Assembly (NCBI GenBank): GCA_021153165.1
Contig: JAGKTZ010000019.1
Location: forward strand, 1-28,438
Direction of reading: 5' to 3'
Origin: Prevotellaceae bacterium
Lineage (GTDB): Bacteria; Bacteroidota; Bacteroidia; Bacteroidales; Bacteroidaceae
DNA length: 28,438 nt
In this document: positions 1 through 8,274 of the stretch, piece after piece
Numbering within the stretch: the stretch's first letter is position 1
How the letters are laid out: every line of letters starts with the position of its first letter
Program-made: the position numbers and the translations under genes
Notes under the pieces: model-generated
Databases searched by the model: none
Seen by the model: only the letters and a program-made list of their open reading frames with translations
What the model was told of the DNA's origin: nothing

Positions 1-28
1 TTGCATCACTCAGCGTTCCCTAACTTTG
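1..28 (+). promoter_or_regulatory. Bacteroidetes-type promoter for structured RNA 1
   Basis: TAACTTTG at 21-28 matches the Bacteroidetes -7 consensus TAnnTTTG. TTG at 1-3 lies 17 bp upstream as a -33-like element, possibly TTTG if the base before the window is T. Transcription would begin near 33-36 and run right into a gene-free region. The same arrangement, TTGCA then TAnCTTTGC, occurs at 25682-25710 before the second structured region. Confidence 0.6.
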
Positions 29-32
29 CGGT

Positions 33-562
33 ATAAAAAGACTCATCAGTGAAAACACGCCCATTGTAATTTGAGAAAATCCAGAAATGGAAAAGACGAC
101 GAACAACTACTGAAACAAAGTACTCGAAACGGAGCGTCTATCCCTGCTCGATAGGTACGGCAAAGGGAACGAAGGTGATGGGATGTGAGGAAAAATATGA
201 CAAAGCGATGGAGAAGATAGACGTATGCTGCTCCACCACGATAGACACAGAGTGTTCCAAGACGAAAAAGAAAATTCCGATGAACTCAGGATGTCTTTGC
301 AGAGATAGACAAAAAAATCCTTGCGCCAATAAGACACAAGGATGAGTGCAATAGAAGTCTGCCTACGCTTCACGGATGGTGCAACGTTTGGGATGACAGA
401 ACGTAAAGGGAAATGCCGAAGAAGACGGAACACATCTGAACACTACGGGAAATGGCAGACACGTTCGCTCGACGATGATGCTTCGAGACTTAATAGGTGA
501 TTACCGTTGACGGACACACAGCGAACACGAGGTTCACCCGTAAAGCATCAGAAAGGAAGGTG
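33..562 (+). ncRNA. large structured noncoding RNA candidate, copy 1
   Basis: About 530 bases without a convincing gene, starting just after a promoter. Complementary arms seen include CTATC 138-142 with 150-154, TGGAG 209-213 with 231-235, TGTCT 292-296 with 307-311, ATCCTTG 317-323 with 337-343, ACGTT 384-388 with 400-404, GTCTGCC 357-363 with 454-460 closing a long multi-branched domain, and GTTCGCT 463-469 with 520-526 closing a further junction. Loops are rich in A and G, as in large folded RNAs. Bases 73-106 align with 25779-25814 of the second candidate at about 29 of 36 positions. The 3-prime end is uncertain and meets the end of the convergent phage operon. ROOL- and GOLLD-type RNAs are known phage-associated large RNAs of similar size, but I cannot assign this to either. 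Confidence 0.6.
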
Positions 563-568
563 TTCCTT
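553..568. terminator. short hairpin between RNA 1 and the convergent phage operon
   Basis: AAGGAA 553-558 pairs with TTCCTT 563-568 around a four-base loop. It lies directly after the stop codon of the minus-strand gene at 570-1001 and at the presumed end of RNA 1. There is no strong T-tract in either direction, so a terminator role is inferred from position only. Confidence 0.35.
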
Positions 569-569
569 G

Positions 570-1001
570 TTATCCTCTCTCTCGCCCCTCCAAATTATCA
601 AATAAACCTGAAAACTGCTCGCCGATGACATCAGCGAGCTTTTCTTTTAATACCATGACCGAGATATACCAAGACTTATTGAACCAAGGTCTTCTTTTTC
701 GTGGCGCACCCAACTTGTGTTCCAACCGATAGGTCGGATCTAAAAAGTGCAGGTCGCCTGGATTGCCACGGTAATACCCATTACCCGTGCCCAAGTCCAC
801 ATATATCCCGTACTCCAAATAGTGGAAGGCCATAGCGCCACCATCTTCCTCCATTGAGAACTTGCCTTTCTCAACAGAGGAACGCAAGGCGCCCGTATCA
901 TGTATGCCGAGCATATCCATACGGTCGCGCCAAATGAGTATCATCTTGTCGTACCACCCTCTGGAGTATTCCTTGACGGAGTCTGTTTTCTTTACTGCCA
1001 T
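570..1001 (-). CDS. phage neck / HK97 gp10-like morphogenesis protein
   Basis: A 143-residue protein at the end of the portal operon. The middle contains the segment YGIYVDLGTGNG followed by a basic RKRRPWFNKSWY stretch. This layout, a glycine-rich central loop followed by an RPWF-type motif, is what I associate with HK97 gp10-like head-tail connection proteins of Bacteroidales phages. It overlaps the start of the gene upstream on its strand (992-1489) by 10 bases, so translation is probably coupled. It would act in completing the neck or tail attachment. Family assignment comes from motif memory and context only. Confidence 0.6.
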   Translation of the reverse strand: MAVKKTDSVKEYSRGWYDKMILIWRDRMDMLGIHDTGALRSSVEKGKFSMEEDGGAMAFHYLEYGIYVDLGTGNGYYRGNPGDLHFLDPTYRLEHKLGAPRKRRPWFNKSWYISVMVLKEKLADVIGEQFSGLFDNLEGRERG

Positions 1002-1489
1002 TCGTCTTGATTATATTGAAGGTCTGTTGGTTCATCAAGCGCCACCATGAAGTAGATTCCGGTGCAACCATTGAGGAACTGGCCACCTAATTCGCGACAG
1101 CGGATTTCATCCACAGCCATATAGGTCAGTTCTGATTGCAAGCGGTGTTCATCCACAATGAAGCGACTGTGGAATTGACGGAAGAGTTCCCGACAAAGAT
1201 TCATCTTCGTGTGGTAGTCTTCCGTGTCTCGTACATTGTAACGGGACAAGAGGAACACCGTAAAGACTCTACGCTTGAACCATCCTCCCCCATGACGGGT
1301 GATGCTCTCCTCACAGACGTCAGAAACGCAAACGAACGCACGTTCATTTCGTAGTCTTGACAAAACGTCCTCCAAGTACCCTATACCGGAACAGGTACAG
1401 GGTACAAATTGGAGATCGTTGGCAAGACGGTTCTGCAATGTGAGGTCTTTAATATAACCAACAAAATCAAATAAGGTCTTTGTATTCAT
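992..1489 (-). CDS. phage tail completion / neck protein
   Basis: A 165-residue protein between a connector-region gene and the gp10-like protein, which is where tail-completion or tail-terminator proteins sit in siphophages. Recognisable features are the pair SGIGYLEDVLSRLRN near residue 35, a GGGWFKRR turn near residue 68, and a C-terminal FLNGCTGIYFMVALDEP strand. I recall similar features from a family conserved in Bacteroides prophages. It has no signal peptide or membrane segment. The function is inferred from gene order. Confidence 0.5.
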   Translation of the reverse strand: MNTKTLFDFVGYIKDLTLQNRLANDLQFVPCTCSGIGYLEDVLSRLRNERAFVCVSDVCEESITRHGGGWFKRRVFTVFLLSRYNVRDTEDYHTKMNLCRELFRQFHSRFIVDEHRLQSELTYMAVDEIRCRELGGQFLNGCTGIYFMVALDEPTDLQYNQDEWQ

Positions 1490-1495
1490 AGTAAC

Positions 1496-2263
1496 TTACT
1501 TCTTTATCATTCTGTCTAAGCGCTTAGACTCCTTGATTTTCTCATTGAGTTCTCCCAAAGCGCTCCAAGTGTCCACATTCAGCACACGATGTTCTTTGGT
1601 CACGTCGCCCGACGTCAGTATGCGTATCTGTGCAAACATGATTTCGCGCATATCCAGCGTTTCGCCCGTGGTGTCCGTACTACGGAAGAGTTCAGGAAAC
1701 TGTTCTACTAAGAGGTGCTTGAACCCTGTGTACCAAAGCAGGACGTTTGTGCAAAAGATTTTTTCTTCTTCCTCGCTCCAGTCATCACAACCTTTTGCTT
1801 CCATTCCTGGATAAAGCAAATAACCCAACTGCATGAGGTATTTATTGTTCCGTTCGGTGAGGTATCCTTGGAAATAGTTTTCTGCTTGCAGATAGACACC
1901 GAAGCGGACACCATGCAGTGCCGGATTTACGGCAACAGTCTGTCTCCATTTATAGAGACGGACAGGTGACTTGGGTGGTGTCTCCAAGTAGTCTTGGGAC
2001 GTGGCGCCAAGGAGTAAATCCTTTCTTGTGATGACATAGGGAGCATTCTTGTATCTGACCAGAAGTGTGCTCGGCGCATAGCGACGGATCACCTTTAGGG
2101 CAGAGAACTGCAAGAACGCATAGAGCATCGTGCGTTCAATCGGTACACCGTGGGCAATTAAGCGAAGAACATAATAGAGTTGTTCCTCGTTTAGTTCGTC
2201 CCATGAAGTGGGTACCGATACCTTCAAATTATCCGAAAAAGAAGCACGGGTCATTTTTTTCAT
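1496..2263 (-). CDS. phage structural-operon protein of unknown function
   Basis: The reading frame is open to 2332, but the upstream extension lies inside the previous gene. I chose the internal ATG at 2263 (MKKMTRAS), giving about 255 residues. The protein is largely alpha-helical, with a central segment ending YLMQLGYLLYPGMEAKGCDDWSE and a lysine-rich C-terminus. It sits between the connector-like gene and the tail-completion gene, so a connector or tail-assembly role is likely. I do not recognise a named domain. Starts at 2254 or 2332 are also possible. Confidence 0.5.
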   Translation of the reverse strand: MKKMTRASFSDNLKVSVPTSWDELNEEQLYYVLRLIAHGVPIERTMLYAFLQFSALKVIRRYAPSTLLVRYKNAPYVITRKDLLLGATSQDYLETPPKSPVRLYKWRQTVAVNPALHGVRFGVYLQAENYFQGYLTERNNKYLMQLGYLLYPGMEAKGCDDWSEEEEKIFCTNVLLWYTGFKHLLVEQFPELFRSTDTTGETLDMREIMFAQIRILTSGDVTKEHRVLNVDTWSALGELNEKIKESKRLDRMIKK

Positions 2264-3038
2264 TCTGATAAGGTTGAAAATTATCTGCTTGGTATTTCGA
2301 TGAAGCACGATATTCGGGCAATTCTTCTGCATAGGTATTGAGAAAATACTGGACCAACTGCGTCAGTTGCTGTATCTCCATGCGCTTCTCCATGATGAGT
2401 GCAGCCATCAAGGCACGGCAATGTTCGAGGAATTCAGCACGGAGGTCATGCCTATCTATATGGCACTGATGAGCAAGTAACCACTGCATCTGTTCAAACG
2501 ATACCATGCGAGAGACGGTAGTCTGAGCGGCCATCATATCGGAGAACAGTTGCTGAAACTCCTCCTCGAAGATTTGTTTTCCATTCTGAGAAACAATGCC
2601 GTAGAAGCGCATGAGGGTTGGATTCCACAGCAGGGAACGATTAAGCCAACGGGAACCATTGGCGGCTTTCCATGTGGGGATGTCCATCAATGCCATGAGC
2701 AGTTTGTCGTAGGCCACACTCTTGTCTTTGCGAAGTCTTTCCTGCAATGACGCTACTCTGTCTCTGCTTGCAGGGGCAAGGTTGGTATTGCTGACAACAG
2801 CGAAGCCGTTCTCAGTCAAGACCAAGTCTAATTGCGGAAGGACTTCGTAGGCGGCTTTGAGACTGACATACGCCGAGACTACTTCCGATAGATGTTCGTC
2901 TTCGGGAATAGACAGGTGTTCATAGGTATTTTCCAATACCCTTTGAATTGTAGGCGTAATGGCATCAAAGGTGCGAGACTCCACATCCCTAAAAGCAGGA
3001 ACGTGGGTCTCAAAAATGGATTGGGTAATGGTTATCAT
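2229..3038 (-). CDS. DUF6712-like phage connector-region protein
   Basis: A 269-residue, mainly helical protein directly downstream of the portal, overlapping it by 4 bases. The N-terminus (MITITQSIFETHVPAF) and the pattern of helices with a short W/N-rich loop near residue 125 resemble proteins usually labelled DUF6712 in Bacteroidales phages. The position after the portal suggests a head-tail connector or adaptor. The family name is from memory and unverified. The C-terminus ends in an unusual CFFFG. Confidence 0.5.
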   Translation of the reverse strand: MITITQSIFETHVPAFRDVESRTFDAITPTIQRVLENTYEHLSIPEDEHLSEVVSAYVSLKAAYEVLPQLDLVLTENGFAVVSNTNLAPASRDRVASLQERLRKDKSVAYDKLLMALMDIPTWKAANGSRWLNRSLLWNPTLMRFYGIVSQNGKQIFEEEFQQLFSDMMAAQTTVSRMVSFEQMQWLLAHQCHIDRHDLRAEFLEHCRALMAALIMEKRMEIQQLTQLVQYFLNTYAEELPEYRASSKYQADNFQPYQNEKNDPCFFFG

Positions 3039-4411
3039 GGTTCGTCTGGTTTAGGGTTTGACTGTTGTGCCGGATTTATCCGCTTGGCGTCTCTGTGTTC
3101 ATCGAGCGTCGTGAGCATGATCATCGGGACGGCAGGAACAACGTCATTCCACCCGTTAAACTCACAGACGAGTTCGATGGGTCGCAGTAGCAAGTCATGA
3201 AACGCCGTTTCAAGTGCTTGCTTCATGGTGAAGAGTTCACGCTTGTCGGAACCTGAGTTGTTGGACTGCGACTTACCAGGAACGGCACCGACTAAGTTGG
3301 GGTGCGTGTTATCGGCATAGCAAAGCGTATTGGCTGCGACATTTATATCGTCAGCATAATCGCCCCCTTCTTTGCTACCCTCAATGTTGATAACACGTAT
3401 ATCACGGACTTCGTGACCCATTGGGTCAACGTAGTAACCCGTTATCCAGGCTTTGCCAGAGTTGTGAACTCCTGCCACGAAGTCACGGATTTTCTCCTTC
3501 TCCTTCTTGATACGCTCGCGTATCTTCAACGGGTCGGTGATACGTTCCTCATTCACTATCTTCTGCCAATACTTGTGTTCCACCTCGACTTGATACTTGA
3601 CGCTGGCATGGTTCCGTATCTTGGCGATTTTAGCGGCTGAGATAAGGCGTTTCTCGAAGTAGGAACCGCCTCGGAACATGGCGGCATAGTAAGGTGTCGG
3701 GTAATACTGACAACCAACGGTGGGGAAACGGAGCAGAATGGCGAACTTGCGTTGGTGGGTCCTGACGTAACAACGGCCATCACTGCCGGGTTCTCTGCCC
3801 ATCTTCACCATGAGGTCGCCCACGGGGTCGTCCTCACGGAGCAAAGGAATACGTTCTACGTCCTCCGCTTGTGGTGCGTTGTATTGCCAGTTGGCATAAT
3901 ACACGTAGCGGATGCGTCCGTTTTTGTTGGCCTTTCCCAAACGGGTGAAGCAGGTGTCTTTATGGACAATGCGGTTGATTTTGGTACCATCGTTGGAAAG
4001 GATGATGACGCAAACGGACATGAAGTAGTATTTCATATCGGTGATTTGCTCCAGGAAGAAGGTCGATAGACTGTTTCTTCTGCTAAAGCGCTTGGCGTCT
4101 TTGTTCACCGAAGGTAATCCATCCTCGTCTTGCAAGGTTAGTCCTGCACCGTAGCAAGCAAGGACGTTGAAGAATTTGTTCTGAGCGGTCACTTCGTCGG
4201 AACCGATAAGGTTCTTGATTTTATACGGCAGTTGGTTGTCTTGACCAAAGGGTGCGTACATTTCTTTGGGACGTCCAGGTACGGGACGGTACTGCATCAT
4301 ATAGTCATCGAAGACGCCTGTGGTGTCTTCCACGGTAGTGACGGCTGCTTGGATGTCGTTCACGCCAAGGTCGATGACGTCGGTTTCGTTAATATCGGGA
4401 AAGATGTTCAT
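3035..4411 (-). CDS. phage portal protein
   Basis: 458 residues, a usual length for portals. The middle contains TPYYAAMFRGGSYFEKRL followed by an IAKIRNHASVKYQVEVE strand, and the C-terminal third has GKSQSNNSGSDKRELFTM then a long helix ending LLRPIELVCEFNGW. This is the typical portal stem and crown layout seen in Bacteroidales phage portals. The portal forms the dodecameric DNA channel at the capsid vertex. It overlaps the fibre gene upstream and the connector gene downstream by 4 bases each. No large terminase gene precedes it here, which is unusual. Confidence 0.7.
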   Translation of the reverse strand: MNIFPDINETDVIDLGVNDIQAAVTTVEDTTGVFDDYMMQYRPVPGRPKEMYAPFGQDNQLPYKIKNLIGSDEVTAQNKFFNVLACYGAGLTLQDEDGLPSVNKDAKRFSRRNSLSTFFLEQITDMKYYFMSVCVIILSNDGTKINRIVHKDTCFTRLGKANKNGRIRYVYYANWQYNAPQAEDVERIPLLREDDPVGDLMVKMGREPGSDGRCYVRTHQRKFAILLRFPTVGCQYYPTPYYAAMFRGGSYFEKRLISAAKIAKIRNHASVKYQVEVEHKYWQKIVNEERITDPLKIRERIKKEKEKIRDFVAGVHNSGKAWITGYYVDPMGHEVRDIRVINIEGSKEGGDYADDINVAANTLCYADNTHPNLVGAVPGKSQSNNSGSDKRELFTMKQALETAFHDLLLRPIELVCEFNGWNDVVPAVPMIMLTTLDEHRDAKRINPAQQSNPKPDEP

Positions 4412-6237
4412 GGTTGCGTAAGGTTAGTGAGTTGTGTTTCAAGTGCAGTAATGCGGTCTGCGAGCGCTTTACCTGCAGCTCCATCGTAGGCGGTGCCAGC
4501 AGTGGTGCCGAGTTTGAGGAGTCCGTGCACGGAGGTTGTGCCTATTGGGAGCGTCACATTGCTCCCCACATTGTTGCTGTGCATATCTTGCAAGGCAAGG
4601 ACACGGGTGGAGTTGTTATAAGAGAGATTACGGACTCCGTCCCTTTGCCAAGGTTGTACTTCTGTAACACCACTATTATTAAACTTTATATAACGTGTCC
4701 AGCGAGCTCCGTTCTCAAATTTGTATTGTAGCGTTTGACCTTGACCCACTTGTTGGAAAATAACTCCTCCATCTGCCTCCCAACTCGTATAATACATAAC
4801 AACGATGAAAGGGTTACTAACTACATCTTTTTTAGCTGCTTCTGCCGCCGCATTACTTGTGGATTGTCCCCCTGTAAAGTCACCCAAATAATAAATATTC
4901 TTGGTAAGGTCATTCAATGTTCTAAGGTGAGCAGTGGTCATCATCCCGGCACGGGCAGTGGTGGCGCCCAACAGATTGAAGGTACTTGTGGTTCCTGTAA
5001 GCGGATTGGTAAAGACGACGGGAACTTTATCTGCACCTGGAGTACCTTCATAGATGTTGAAAGCGCTTAACTTTTGGTATTGCGTATTGGTGAGCAGTCC
5101 TGCATTGGTGGCATTCGCCAAAGGAAGTGTGATACCTCCAAATCCCTCATCGTGAATGGGGTCATGGAAGGAAAGGACACGACTGCCGGTATCGTACAGC
5201 AGTTTATAGACAAGTGATGCTTTGTTGATGTTTCGCCAAACGGACTTCATGCCACTATCATAGTACACTATACGGACAAATTCTGTGCCGTTCAGTGTGA
5301 GGTATTGCATAGAATACCCATCGTATGAATAGACTTGCCGTATAGTGCCGATTTGTCCGTTGGAAGTTTCGTAGCGCATGAAGTGGATATCCTTATTCCC
5401 TGCAAGTTCCGCTGCACGGTCTTCTGCTACGGAACTACTGCTGACGATACCCATGTCTAATACGTCAGGTATCTCACTATCGAAGAGTCGCTTCCAAGCA
5501 GTCCAGGCACCTTGTGGAACGTCGGTGCTACTATGCCCATAGAAGCGGTAGTAGATAGAGAGACCTTCCTTGTTATGTCCACCTGTGGGAAAACCTTCAA
5601 CGTAGTTGTTGCAGATGACTATCTGTGTGGACTTGTGGAGCATGGTGTCCTCAAACATAAAAAGTCTGCCGACGATGATATCATTATGCGTTAGCCAGTA
5701 GTCAGCGCCACCCGTATTGGTCATGGGAATAGTTATGAGTGTATCAAGTTCATTGATACCAATCGTCTTCATGATGCGCTTGGCGTGTTCTTCTTGTGCC
5801 TGGACCTGTGCGGCGGTCATCACGCCGGCCAAATTCTTTGTCGCCCCATTTATAGTGATGTTCTTAATATCACCAGTCAATGGTTTCGTGTATTGAAGGG
5901 TGACAGAATTTGAACTAACCATAGCCAAACTCATGATGAAATTGGTGAGGTTGGTGAGTTGGGCGGCTGTAATTGCTCCTGCTTGGGTGGCGCTCGCCAT
6001 GGAGAACGGGATTTCGGTATTGAAAGCGCGTCCTTCATCGTCATATTGCTTGACAATAAGTGTGATGCCGTTGGCTGACACATTAAAGGAGAGTCCAGCA
6101 GATAGTGTGGACTCTCCAATTAAATCAATTAGGTCGGTCAAGATTCCACCGACCTTTGATGCCGTATTTTCTGCGGCACCTGTTTCGTCACGTACTTCAG
6201 CAGCACGTGTAAGAATGTCTATGAGTTCCTTTGCCAT
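4408..6237 (-). CDS. tail fibre / receptor-binding protein with pyocin-knob modules
   Basis: 609 residues. The N-terminus (about 1-45) carries the segment VRDETGAAENTASKVG, which I associate with Bacteroidales phage tail proteins. Short hinge motifs of the type ATxAGxxTxxQxxxL recur at about 83, 132, 385 and 430. Between them are beta-rich blocks ending in tryptophan motifs (PQGAWTAWKRLF near 245, SVWRNI near 330, WTRYIKF near 515) that resemble pyocin-knob domains of fibres. The C-terminus is a short coiled coil (LADRITALETQLTNLTQP). It probably trimerises and contacts the host surface. It is first in the operon under the promoter at 6261-6300. Placement just before the portal is atypical. 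Confidence 0.7.
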   Translation of the reverse strand: MAKELIDILTRAAEVRDETGAAENTASKVGGILTDLIDLIGESTLSAGLSFNVSANGITLIVKQYDDEGRAFNTEIPFSMASATQAGAITAAQLTNLTNFIMSLAMVSSNSVTLQYTKPLTGDIKNITINGATKNLAGVMTAAQVQAQEEHAKRIMKTIGINELDTLITIPMTNTGGADYWLTHNDIIVGRLFMFEDTMLHKSTQIVICNNYVEGFPTGGHNKEGLSIYYRFYGHSSTDVPQGAWTAWKRLFDSEIPDVLDMGIVSSSSVAEDRAAELAGNKDIHFMRYETSNGQIGTIRQVYSYDGYSMQYLTLNGTEFVRIVYYDSGMKSVWRNINKASLVYKLLYDTGSRVLSFHDPIHDEGFGGITLPLANATNAGLLTNTQYQKLSAFNIYEGTPGADKVPVVFTNPLTGTTSTFNLLGATTARAGMMTTAHLRTLNDLTKNIYYLGDFTGGQSTSNAAAEAAKKDVVSNPFIVVMYYTSWEADGGVIFQQVGQGQTLQYKFENGARWTRYIKFNNSGVTEVQPWQRDGVRNLSYNNSTRVLALQDMHSNNVGSNVTLPIGTTSVHGLLKLGTTAGTAYDGAAGKALADRITALETQLTNLTQP

Positions 6238-6260
6238 AATAGAAAGTTATTGGTTTATAG

Positions 6261-6300
6261 CAAAGGTAAATGGACAAAGGGGAAGGAGAAAAGACAAAAA
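6261..6300 (-). promoter_or_regulatory. phage promoter, tail fibre-portal operon
   Basis: On the minus strand, TACCTTTG (6268-6261) matches the Bacteroidetes -7 box and lies 24 bp before the fibre start codon. Exactly 18 bp further upstream is TTTTTGTCTTTTCT (6300-6287). The same pair with the same spacing precedes the protease/capsid operon (19977-20016), and a close variant precedes the holin (23487-23522). Confidence 0.65.
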
Positions 6301-6304
6301 GGAA

Positions 6305-6386
6305 GCGTACTTTTTCCGTCCTGGGCAAGATGCTCGCGATTAGCGGATCATCTGGTGTGGTTGGGCAGGGAACGGGAAAAGTACGC
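6305..6386. repeat. long imperfect inverted repeat at the cargo edge
   Basis: GCGTACTTTT at 6305-6314 is perfectly complementary to 6377-6386. Pairing continues through a G-T wobble and about seven more pairs with one bulge. The interior can fold again (AGATG with CATCT, then CGC with GCG). It lies between two divergent promoters, so neither should transcribe it. That favours a DNA-level element, such as a scar or border of the cargo insertion, over a terminator. Confidence 0.5.
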
Positions 6387-6392
6387 AAAAAC

Positions 6393-6423
6393 TTGTTTAT
6401 TTTTTTCAAAGTTTATAATTTTA
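6393..6423 (+). promoter_or_regulatory. promoter of the plus-strand three-gene operon
   Basis: TTG at 6393-6395, 20 bp of mostly A/T sequence, then TAATTTTA at 6416-6423, one base from the TAnnTTTG consensus. It ends 24 bp before the start codon at 6448. It lacks the TTGTCTTTTCT box of the phage promoters, which suggests independent control of this operon. Confidence 0.45.
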
Positions 6424-6447
6424 CAATGCAAACAAATGTAGAATACT

Positions 6448-6987
6448 ATGAATGACAATGATTTTAATGCAATTTTAGATGAATTAGATGAAGGTTACAC
6501 CTACACTATTTCCGAACTCGTCGAAATTAACACAGAAGAAGACTTCAGAGAAATATTAAACTCTGAGGATTTTGCATTGTATGTTAGATTGTTAGCAGAA
6601 AGCAATCCTTTCTATTTACGCAATGGTTTTGCTCTACAACAAGAGTCTTTTGTAATGGATTTAGCAAGATGTTCTGTAGCTGCTAAAATGAACTTCGATT
6701 CACAATTAGAATATGAAGGTACGACTTATGAGAAATACCAGCAGGAACATTATAGTGAGTGCATGATAGAACGAAGTGAATGTTTCCGTGAATTGTCGAT
6801 GCCTCACGAAGTAGAGGTACCATCTATCCAGGTTCTTCAGCATTTGGTCGGTACGTTGACAGACTCAAACATCAGTAAATACGAAAGAGAAACGGCACCT
6901 ATGCAAGATGCAGAGGTAGATAAATGGATTCAGAAATTTCGTGAGTTGCCAAATCTATTAGGTTGGAAAAGATTCGCAGATAAATAA
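6448..6987 (+). CDS. unknown protein, first gene of the phosphatase operon
   Basis: 179 residues, acidic, mostly helical, with no signal peptide or membrane segment. The N-terminal third is rich in Asp and Glu (ELDEGYTYTISELVEINTEED). The start is set by the promoter 24 bp upstream. It is followed after 4 bases by the next gene, so the two are almost certainly co-transcribed. I do not recognise a family. Low GC compared with the phage structural genes and the isolated plus-strand orientation suggest acquired cargo. A role as partner or immunity component of the phosphatase-like protein is speculation. Confidence 0.6.
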   Translation: MNDNDFNAILDELDEGYTYTISELVEINTEEDFREILNSEDFALYVRLLAESNPFYLRNGFALQQESFVMDLARCSVAAKMNFDSQLEYEGTTYEKYQQEHYSECMIERSECFRELSMPHEVEVPSIQVLQHLVGTLTDSNISKYERETAPMQDAEVDKWIQKFRELPNLLGWKRFADK

Positions 6988-6991
6988 TTCT

Positions 6992-7816
6992 ATGGAAGAC
7001 AAATACAAATGGTTGCTTGACTTCTGTAGTTACTACGGTGCAGGAAACGTAACAGAGGTAGATGATGCTTTCAACATGTTCTGCAATTATGAACAAGTTT
7101 GGGTCAATAAACTATCTCGCTGGGATTATTCACTTTCTGAACTCAATGAGTATATCCATTACGGACTTGAAGAGTTCAACAAGGATGATGGTGTACCCAC
7201 GACCTTGAAAGTGATACTCTTCAATCGTTACATGCACTGGAGTTATGGCGGTGATGCAGAAGGATTCAAGAAGTGGTATTTGACACACTACAAGAACCGT
7301 TTGAAAGAAAAGAAACTCAGCAAAGGGAAAAGAATACTCAACCAATATCGTCTTGCCTTTTTAGAATATCGTTGCGATTGGCAAACTGTGAAGGACATTA
7401 CTCCAGAACAGGAATACATGCACGAAATCGCAAATGCTGTAGATGTTGAGCATGGATTTGACAAACCTATTTCAGAAAGCGTCATGTGTAGAGCGCTTGC
7501 CCATGCGGATACGCATGGTTACACGATAGAGTTGGTTCCCGATTCAGATTGTGTCATCAGTAAGCGTATTGATGGATGGAGTTACCATCCAGAGTTCAAA
7601 GAAATTAGGGAGCGAGTTCTCAAATTCATAGAAAATGAAGACTGGATATACGATGCAGCAGAGTATATAGGTAGATGGAATGGTAAGTATGTTTACCTTC
7701 CCTATCTCAATTCTGGAGAGGTGCCTATTGTTGGACTCCCACATTATATACTTGTTGATGCAGAAAGTATTGAATGGTTTATAGATACTGAGTTTGAAGT
7801 AAAACCGAGAAAATGA
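6992..7816 (+). CDS. unknown protein, second gene of the phosphatase operon
   Basis: 274 residues, soluble, tryptophan- and tyrosine-rich. The N-terminal half is helical with a basic stretch KNRLKEKKLSKGKRI near residue 105. The C-terminal half is mixed alpha/beta and ends LPHYILVDAESIEWFIDTEFEVKPRK. No catalytic motif stands out. Its stop codon overlaps the start of the phosphatase-like gene (ATGA), indicating translational coupling. I cannot name a family. Confidence 0.6.
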   Translation: MEDKYKWLLDFCSYYGAGNVTEVDDAFNMFCNYEQVWVNKLSRWDYSLSELNEYIHYGLEEFNKDDGVPTTLKVILFNRYMHWSYGGDAEGFKKWYLTHYKNRLKEKKLSKGKRILNQYRLAFLEYRCDWQTVKDITPEQEYMHEIANAVDVEHGFDKPISESVMCRALAHADTHGYTIELVPDSDCVISKRIDGWSYHPEFKEIRERVLKFIENEDWIYDAAEYIGRWNGKYVYLPYLNSGEVPIVGLPHYILVDAESIEWFIDTEFEVKPRK

Positions 7817-8274
7817 GATTATATCAATTTGCTAAAATAGCAGCTCGTGCATTTCCTACTAAATCAGACTTAAACAATAAATGGATATATTATCCAGATA
7901 CTGTTGTTGTGGTGAATGTATCGCAAAAGGAAGATAAAGAGGTACAAGAGGAGATAATTAAGCGTGGTGCAGACTATTATTATTTTCCATTGCAAGAAGA
8001 AGTTGCTGATATAGGTTGGGGAAATGTTTTGAAGGCGGTTTCTATATTGTTAAAATACGACAAGATGAAGAGACCTATGTTTGTTCATTGTGATTGTGGT
8101 AATCATAGAAGCAGACTTGTAATTGAGGCATTCCATTTTGCAAAATTTGGTGTTCATTTTTTTGATGAATACAAAGGATTCGATAACCATCTTATCTATG
8201 ACAGTGAAACAGGTCATTTGCCTCAATTAAAGGAAATAGAATTGAATCTAAGGGAAATACAAATCAGCCACTGA
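7813..8274 (+). CDS. dual-specificity / tyrosine phosphatase-like protein
   Basis: 153 residues. Residues 91-100 read VHCDCGNHRS, matching the HCX5R(S/T) active-site loop of cysteine phosphatases (nucleophile C93, phosphate-binding R99). It is preceded by a hydrophobic strand and followed by a helix as in that fold. D66 in EEVADIGWG is a candidate general acid. The likely chemistry is dephosphorylation of a protein, nucleotide or RNA end through a cysteinyl-phosphate. The substrate cannot be told. It is last in a three-gene operon, overlapping the previous gene by 4 bases. The last residues lie within the convergent terminator repeat. Rhodanese-like chemistry is an alternative but fits the loop less well. 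Confidence 0.65.
   Translation: MRLYQFAKIAARAFPTKSDLNNKWIYYPDTVVVVNVSQKEDKEVQEEIIKRGADYYYFPLQEEVADIGWGNVLKAVSILLKYDKMKRPMFVHCDCGNHRSRLVIEAFHFAKFGVHFFDEYKGFDNHLIYDSETGHLPQLKEIELNLREIQISH

Noticed and set aside
107..433. Minus-strand open frames (107-433 and 138-329)
   Set aside because: Low-complexity Ser/Phe-rich translations without a ribosome site or neighbours, on the strand opposite a promoter and within the structured RNA candidate.
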